64,000 nt of DNA from Panopea generosa (taxonomy: Eukaryota; Mollusca; Bivalvia; Adapedonta; Hiatellidae). Where the stretch lies: contig CM055911.1 in the NCBI GenBank assembly GCA_029582155.1, forward strand, positions 51,459,419-51,523,418, in the 5' to 3' direction. The notes below the pieces were generated by a model. The model was given only the letters and a program-made list of their open reading frames with translations. It had not been told where the DNA came from and made no database searches. A program made the position numbers and the translations under genes. How positions within the stretch are numbered: position 1 is the first letter of the stretch; each line of letters begins with the position of its first letter. Shown here one piece after another: positions 57,543 to 64,000 of the stretch.

Positions 57543-58915
57543 GTACCGTGTATTATATATTATTTAAATTTATATGAATTTTATGTTTAGTGAAACCCAG
57601 ACATAATTGAATTAGTGTGGCGTACATATACATCGAATCGTGGAAACTCTGTCTAACAGCATTGGTTAATCTCAAATGGTACATTGGGGGTATTATGGTC
57701 GCATTTTTTAACGTTATCCATTTTAACATATTTTAGGGAAATGTACTATTCTAGTTTAGTTTAGAATAAGCAAATACATTCTGTTCTAACTGATTTAGAA
57801 GACATAAACTGATATATACAAGGATTCATTTGTTAGACAGTATTCTAGACTTATGAGTTATACTGATTTGATACTCACGTGAGTCGGTATGATGCAATAC
57901 ATTATAAGCAGTTTCCATAGTTATACTTTGAGTCTCTGTTAGGGTTTATATGTAATTGTTAATGACCATGGGTTTTAAGTTTAAAATTCATTAAATTCAT
58001 TAAATTAACATTTAATACAAAAAGATAAAATATGAATTCTGGTTAGTATTTTTAAATTAGATTCCGTCAAATTCAAAGTAGATAAACGTGAAAAGGTTCG
58101 CTCTTATTTTCTAAATAACTCGCTTATGTATGGTACATAATTGTAATATATTGATAATAGTCTTTAGCCGACTGGCAGTTTGCTGTTATGTAGTGATAAT
58201 ATCTATCTTGAGCATGACAGTTGGTTGTATTATATTAAATATCTTTTCTTTCAGATGTGCATACAAAGTGGTAATCTATAAACATAGATTTGCAGTAAAG
58301 ATTACAGTCATGATCTGTTCGTTTTACATCATCATTATCTATTTTAGTTGGGCTTTATGCCAAATGAATCAGTCTACGAATGTCAGCGTAAACGAACTTT
58401 GTAGTTTTGTTCACCGCCAACAGGATCATACGCGACAGGGGGACTACTTTTTATTCGTCGAATTTCATTTCTTTTCATTTGTTCTATATATATGCAACAA
58501 ACAAAACAATATTATGCATATGTCATTTAAAAAAGTTCCATACAATAAACCAAATGCTACAATATTATCATCAAATTAATTGAGCGTGTGAATATTTATT
58601 ACAATCCGTCTATCAATACATTTTTGCTTTGATTCTTATTTAACTGATAGATATCATCATTACGTAACTATTTTTAACTATGAACTGCAATGTGGTTGTA
58701 TTGGATTGAAATCAGCATTAATGGTTAATTGGTATTAATTTTCAATTAACACTCTGTCCATGAAGTAGAATATTTCTCACCACTATGCTATGCTAAAACT
58801 ATGAATTATTGCGATTGATTTGTATTGGTTTTCCATTAACACTATGTCGTGATCTGTCTGTGAAGTAGAATATTCATCACCATTATACTTTTATAATAAA
58901 ACTATGAAGTGTGAT
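57543..58915. other. No supported gene
   Basis: A 149-codon hydrophobic frame (58130-58579) crosses a good splice acceptor-like tract (cttttctttcag ending 58255), but has no family match or consistent exon structure. Two similar blocks (tgaagtagaatatt(t/c)) occur near 58760 and 58860, the sign of a small local duplication. Confidence 0.5.
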
Positions 58916-58917
58916 CT

Positions 58918-59117
58918 ACAGTAGAGCTTCGATGGCTCGAACCCGAGGAGAAGGGACAAAATAGTTCAGAGTTAAAGGTTGTTCGAGCCAAGTAATGTTC
59001 ATCATCATACCATACATGTACATATATCGACTTGGAAAGTCGACCGGAACCAGATGAGCGGTTCAAGCTATATGTGGTGTTCAAAAAATCCGTGTTCGAG
59101 CCAACGAATTTCTACTA
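58918..59117. mobile_element. MITE with cttcgatggctcgaac ends, copy 2
   Basis: The left end is agtagagcttcgatggctcg and the right end is gttcgagccaacgaatttct followed by acta. The internal part matches copy 1 (catcataccatacatgtaca). Confidence 0.8.
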
Positions 59118-59326
59118 TCTTTGTATTGGATGTAAGTTACCATTGTGCGTTGATATAACTATGAATTAGTGTTTGTTCAGTATATACATGCTATATAATG
59201 TACATGGCTATGAAGTTTGGTTATGGATAGTAAGTGTAAATTGTGTCCGCTTGCTGATATAAACTGTATAACATTTTATACACTCAGGGACTTTGGAAAC
59301 GAAACCGATTATATACAGGTAATTTT

Positions 59327-59595
59327 CGTGCAGAAAATGTTATTCAATTTCAAAGAAAGTTTATATACGTTAAGCGTGCCATCTCTGTCTTCTACTGTCA
59401 GAATTTCATGACTGAGACTTTAATTTTCCATTTGTCGAAGCTACCCACTAACGTTACAATTCACAGGTGTCAATAACGAGTGTATTAACCATTCCCCTGG
59501 ATACATGAACTCGTTATTGACGCCTGCGAATTTTCTAAGATGACACTCTTAACGTATATAACTTTTCTTTTAAATCGGATGACATTTTCTGCACG
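59327..59595. mobile_element. Fold-back MITE
   Basis: The outer arms cgtgcagaaaatg and cattttctgcacg, the next arms tatatacgttaag and cttaacgtatata, and the inner arms caggtgtcaataacgag and ctcgttattgacgcctg are all inverted pairs. There is no coding capacity. Confidence 0.85.
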
Positions 59596-60181
59596 ATGCT
59601 AGTGGTACGTTTTAAAAGTCACCGAGTGTGAAATCATATTTGCTATTGTAATGAAATAAATTCATGTTTATTCAAACGTCTCCATTTTATCTATTTTTCT
59701 TTCAACATTGAGGAGACATACATAAATGTGGTACACTAAAATAATCGTATCGTTTAAAGTTCCAATTTAATAGTGAAATATCGTGGTCTTGATGGTACTA
59801 GTGGTGTTACATTTCTGCTTTAGAATGACAGCTCCGGCAACTGTGATATCACGTTATTTTCATTTCTCAACCAAATAATAAAACACGTGAAAAACGAAAT
59901 TTAAACAGTTTTAAAGAGGTTTAATCGAGAAAAACGTATACTATTTAATTAAGTATTTACCAGGCGAAGTTTTACAAATAGAACCCCACAAAATAGCGAC
60001 AAATGAACGATAGGTGGACTTTTTTGTTTTAAATTTCATTTACAATAATAATGATAATATATTCTTAAAATTGGACCGGTTTTAAATACATTATTGAGCT
60101 TTTCAGGACAAAGCTAGATCTATAAATATCGCTACACAAGTTGGACACCAATGTTTGTATGATGAAAAACAATTTTATTTT

Positions 60182-60342
60182 TTAATGGGGTTTAACGCAA
60201 TTTTCAACACATTTTGCAAGCAGCTGTCAAACTTTCTCCCATGAAGTTTTTTGACCGAGAGGGACTCGAACCTAAGACAATAGCGGTGAGAGGTAATTAA
60301 TCTTGAGACGGCGACTTAGACACTCGGCAACGATGGATCCAC
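60182..60342 (-). mobile_element. SINE family C, reverse
   Basis: The + strand reads gggtttaacgcaattttcaa, ccgagagggactcgaaccta, gcggtgagaggtaattaatc, and ends in the reversed head near cactcggcaacgatgg. Confidence 0.75.
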
Positions 60343-60369
60343 TGAAAATCAAGGACTCTAGAAGGAATC

Positions 60370-60690
60370 CTAGAATAATACTGGCCATTAGGTATTCCAA
60401 TAAAAAAAGTCAACCACTGAAATACCAGTACAAATTTAAAGAAATTAAGGGAAATTAAAAGAAAATTCCAATTTTGTTCTGGGATTCCAAATTGTGCATT
60501 GAGAATCCCAGAACAAAATTGGAAATTCCTTTAATTTAAAAACGGAATCCAAGTGAAAATTTAGAAGTCTCAAAGCAGAATAGGGAATCCCCGACCAAAA
60601 TTAGAAATCTAAATTTAAAAATAGAGCCCCATTACATATTTAGAAAGCTCAATAAAGATTTGGAAATCTCAGAACAAAATTGGAAATACA
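60370..60690. repeat. Imperfect gaatcccagaacaaaattgg repeats with hairpin
   Basis: The strings ccaattttgttctgggattc (60468) and gaatcccagaacaaaattgg (60501) form a near-perfect hairpin. Weaker copies (cagaacaaaattggaaat, gaatccccgaccaaaatta) follow to 60690. Confidence 0.8.
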
Positions 60691-62640
60691 CATTTCTAAA
60701 AACCTACTTTCGCTATATTTCTGTTTATAGCATTTACTACGTGTTTATTCATTCAAATAGTTCATGATTAAATAGATAAATGATATATGTACTGAAATAA
60801 TTTGACATAGGTACAACAAGTACCTGACAAATGGATGGATAGGTGTAATGGTCTAGCACAACGATGCATTTAATTACACTATTTAAGTATGTTTATTTTT
60901 CGGTGTTAAAAGGACACGCACATTTTGAAAATAATGTATCAAAAGATCGCTTGTAATGCATACCCTTATATATATGGACATCTCATTTCGAAATTTAAGG
61001 CCAAATATGACACAAAATGTAAAATGTATTTTTCATTTGATCAGTTGTTTTTTTGGTATGATAGAAAAAGAACTTACATTTATTATTTATTTATAAAGCT
61101 GTTTTACTAATATTTCCAAAACCAAGCGTGACAATACCAGTGTTTATAAATAATGCGCCGTGGACTCTAAGATGGCTTGGAAGAGAAGTGTAGAACTTAA
61201 AATTACGAAATAAATCGAAACATTAATTTGAGTGCTTCGCTTATATCATTTTACGGACTTTCGTAAGCTTTATAAATAGTATTCTTGTTAAATTTTGCAA
61301 ACATACTGAATGATACAATTTGTTTGTTAGAAAATCTTTCGTCGGCTAGTGAAAAAGGGACCCAGTATTCCTCAGGAAAGAATCAAGTGACAGCTGTTTC
61401 AAACTGATTGTTTGATAGAGTGCTAGTGGGAAACACCTAGGGAAATCCCCTAAAACCGATATACTTGAGATGGGCAGAGTAAAATATGTGGTTTAACCGT
61501 AAGCAATAGTAGTAATGTTTTTACAATGTTTTTTATATTAATGAATGTATATGTATATGCGAGTAAGATAAGATTTCCAATAGACCTCGGATATCATATT
61601 ATAGCGAATAATAGGTATATTTTTTCCATACATTTCGAGTTTTTATGCGCTGAAATGACACTTCAAATATACACTTCAAATGTGACCTTTTAATCCAGCA
61701 ATTATAAACTTGACTTTAAAGATATGAATTCGATATGTTACATGCCGTCTCTTAATAAAAATGAGAACATTTATGACAAGTTTCATCCGCGTAACTATCA
61801 GTAATATACACTAATTGCACCAAAACTCTGGTTGAACAACATCGCCGACATGCACTATTCATAAAAAATTGTGTTAAAAATATAGTCGAACTATTTTTCA
61901 AAGTTGAATAGGTTACTTTTGTGGCTTTGAAAATTTTGGTTTTTGCGAGAGGGAAGTTATTAAATGAACAGCTGATTCATTGCTGGTAACCCGTGTTTGT
62001 TATCTAATTAAATATATTTTCAACAAAAAAAAATAGAATGAAGACGATTGTACTACATAATGTTCTACTGATTAGGTATGAAACATACGCTGTTTTTTTA
62101 GTAGGTATTGTATGAATGCGAAAGTAGAAAACCAGAGTATTACCGCGTTTCAGGGTAACGATTTGAAATAAAATATACGGAAAATTTTCCGAAATGGATG
62201 AAAACCTAAACAATCTTATACAAAACACGATAGGTTAATTAGCTAGCAGTGCATAGTACGGAATGTATCCTCAACTTCGTCACGTGATACTCCTTCACGT
62301 ATTTCAGAGCCTCGTTTTCAAACTGTTGTATGCGATGTTTACACATATAGAATACAGATGATGTATGTAAAGATATAATGACAAGGTAACGAAACGCCGG
62401 GTGGATTCAGCAACTATTTTAAGCGATATTTACATTTCTAGCATAAAACATTATATAGGTAAAGGTATTTTATAATGAATTTGTCAATTATAACGACCAT
62501 ATTGACCAAAATATTTCTGAATGTAAAGTTATTTCATTATTAAATTGTCAGTTAGCACCTTACAAAGAACTAATCCATTTTAAGTGCCCCTTAATGCTCA
62601 TAATCATAAATACATACATCCGTAATATCTTATTTAAGTC
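60691..62640. other. No gene seen
   Basis: AT-rich unique-looking DNA. Frames of 61-74 codons lack support. Confidence 0.5.
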
Positions 62641-62644
62641 ACCT

Positions 62645-62775
62645 TTTAACACCAGTGATGTCTTATTACAGTAGATGCTATGCAAGCATTTGCTTTACTC
62701 ATCTACAGCAAGGAACCATTTTGAAAAAAGGTGCAAGAATCGTGTTACCGTGGCAAAAAATGGGCGCAGCCATAT
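62645..62775 (-). repeat. Dispersed repeat, family E, copy 3
   Basis: The + strand reads gtgatgtcttattacagtag, atgctatgcaagcatttgct, gcaagaatcgtgttaccgtg, the complement of the other two copies. Confidence 0.7.
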
Positions 62776-63107
62776 AGTGAGACTTTAAATGACGATTTAA
62801 CATTAATGAGGAATATATTGAAAAAGAATATGTAAAGTGTACACCTTGTGTGTATCAATTGCATTTTATGCGTACTTGTACAAAGTTTCAAATAAATCGA
62901 TTATCATATTTAACAATATTTCATCATAGCAAGTATAGCTGCTGTTTCACTTTATACATATTCAATGTTGAATGTTTCAAACTAATGTTGTTTTTATCCG
63001 TAAAATTGCTCATTTCATGAAGGTGAATCAATTTAATACCTAATTGTAATAAAATTACACGAGCTCAATGAACAACTATTTAAATTAGCTTTTAAAAACT
63101 TAAAAGC

Positions 63108-63235
63108 CCCAACTGCCATAGATGGCTCTAGGGCAGGTTTTATTCCCTTTTTCAAAATTTCACAGTCATCAATGCATTGTTTTTGTTACAATGTTAAACT
63201 ACTAGATTATTATTAATACACTTAATTACCTATTT
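63108..63235 (+). repeat. Dispersed repeat, family G, copy 2
   Basis: Contains gatggctctagggcaggttt, caatgcattgtttttgttac and ctactagattattattaata, matching 11037-11195. Confidence 0.7.
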
Positions 63236-64000
63236 ACACATGAATCATTGTTAATTCGTCATCAGCAGATAGCTTAGTCTAGCGTTGTAATTTGATAGTC
63301 TTCTCTTAAATTAATCAAAATTGATGTCATCGTTATCATGCTTTATCTACTGTCGGTATGCACAATCTGTATGATCTTTTTTGGATTTAAGTTTCAGATA
63401 ACAAGTTATATATGCTTAACATGCCTGTAATACTATTCAAATAGAAAAAAAGAGACAGAAACACAACGTTCAAGTAGTCTTCATTGTAGATGATTAGGGG
63501 GAAAACCATTTCCCCCATTTGACATGTTTTCCTAGAAAGCAAAGTAAAAGTATGGAAATACCCATAGCAAACTTAATGTTCTGTAAAATGGCGGCCTTTA
63601 GGCAACTATGCATTGATAACGAACTATCAAGAACAAATTGATAATTTGCATTTCGAAAAAAAAAAAAGAAAAGATATATGGTAAACACTGTGTTTGTTTT
63701 CGTGACATGAGTGGCTAATGTACAATAGCTGTTTACTTTACCTGTCAGTTAAGTACATTGTTCTAAAATACACCATTTTTTTCGGCTGCTGAAATGAGGA
63801 TAAATACAGATCCATGTGTATTGTTTACAATTAAAGACCAAACATCCGATCAGACTATCGGATATAAATTAGTTGCTCTGCAGGGCGTGTTTTATCAACT
63901 GGGAGTGCATAATATGGTCTAACAATAGAACAGTGATAATAGCAGACAGCAAAATGTTTGTAAAACAATGCTGAAGGTTTACATTGTAACTGATACAGGA
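63236..64000. other. No gene seen
   Basis: Near 63590 the string gtaaaatggcggcc resembles a YY1 site, but no exon is visible beside it in the window. Confidence 0.4.

Noticed and set aside
58130-58579. 149-codon hydrophobic frame, possible membrane protein
   Set aside because: AT-rich composition explains the hydrophobic residues; there is no domain match or coherent exon structure, although an acceptor-like site lies inside.

Overview
This is an animal nuclear DNA window, AT-rich, with long introns, GT-AG splice sites and many short mobile elements. The tRNA-headed SINEs, fold-back MITEs and minisatellites, together with the proteins, suggest a lophotrochozoan, most likely a bivalve mollusc. 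That assignment is inference; no species is claimed. There are no operons, CRISPR arrays or bacterial features.

Three gene models can be supported by reading splice sites and codon phase by eye. (1) On the + strand, 9123-26119, is an 11-exon gene for a 1262-residue protein. It is the ortholog of vertebrate CCDC14, a centriolar-satellite protein: the N-terminal acidic/Ser motif, the central coiled-coil block and the C-terminal block all match. (2) On the - strand, 55835 down to 40340, is a 7-exon gene for about 507 residues. It has a Gln/Gly-rich 20-residue tandem repeat and a charged, helical C-terminal half. All six junctions agree in phase and I do not recognise the family. (3) On the + strand, 56260-57542, is a 2-exon gene for a 115-residue Cys/His-containing protein, unrecognised. 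Genes 2 and 3 are divergent, with about 425 bp between start codons.

Layout: 1-1680 is an AT-rich satellite with a higher-order pattern. 3895-5300 is an ~82-bp tandem array. 6580-7570 is an inverted-repeat-bounded block holding a possible terminal exon. 7950-8590 has LINE remnants and a SINE. 9.1-26.1 kb is CCDC14, with introns full of SINEs, two piggyBac-like MITEs and a 32-bp minisatellite. 26-40 kb is intergenic: SINEs, microsatellites, a dead Tc1/mariner copy (31991-33548) and several fold-back elements. 40.3-55.8 kb is gene 2, whose introns carry a SINE-derived 60-bp array, palindromic arrays near both ends of intron 2, and paired MITE copies. 56.3-57.5 kb is gene 3. From 57.5 kb to the end I see only dispersed repeats.

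All splice models are ab initio readings without transcript support.
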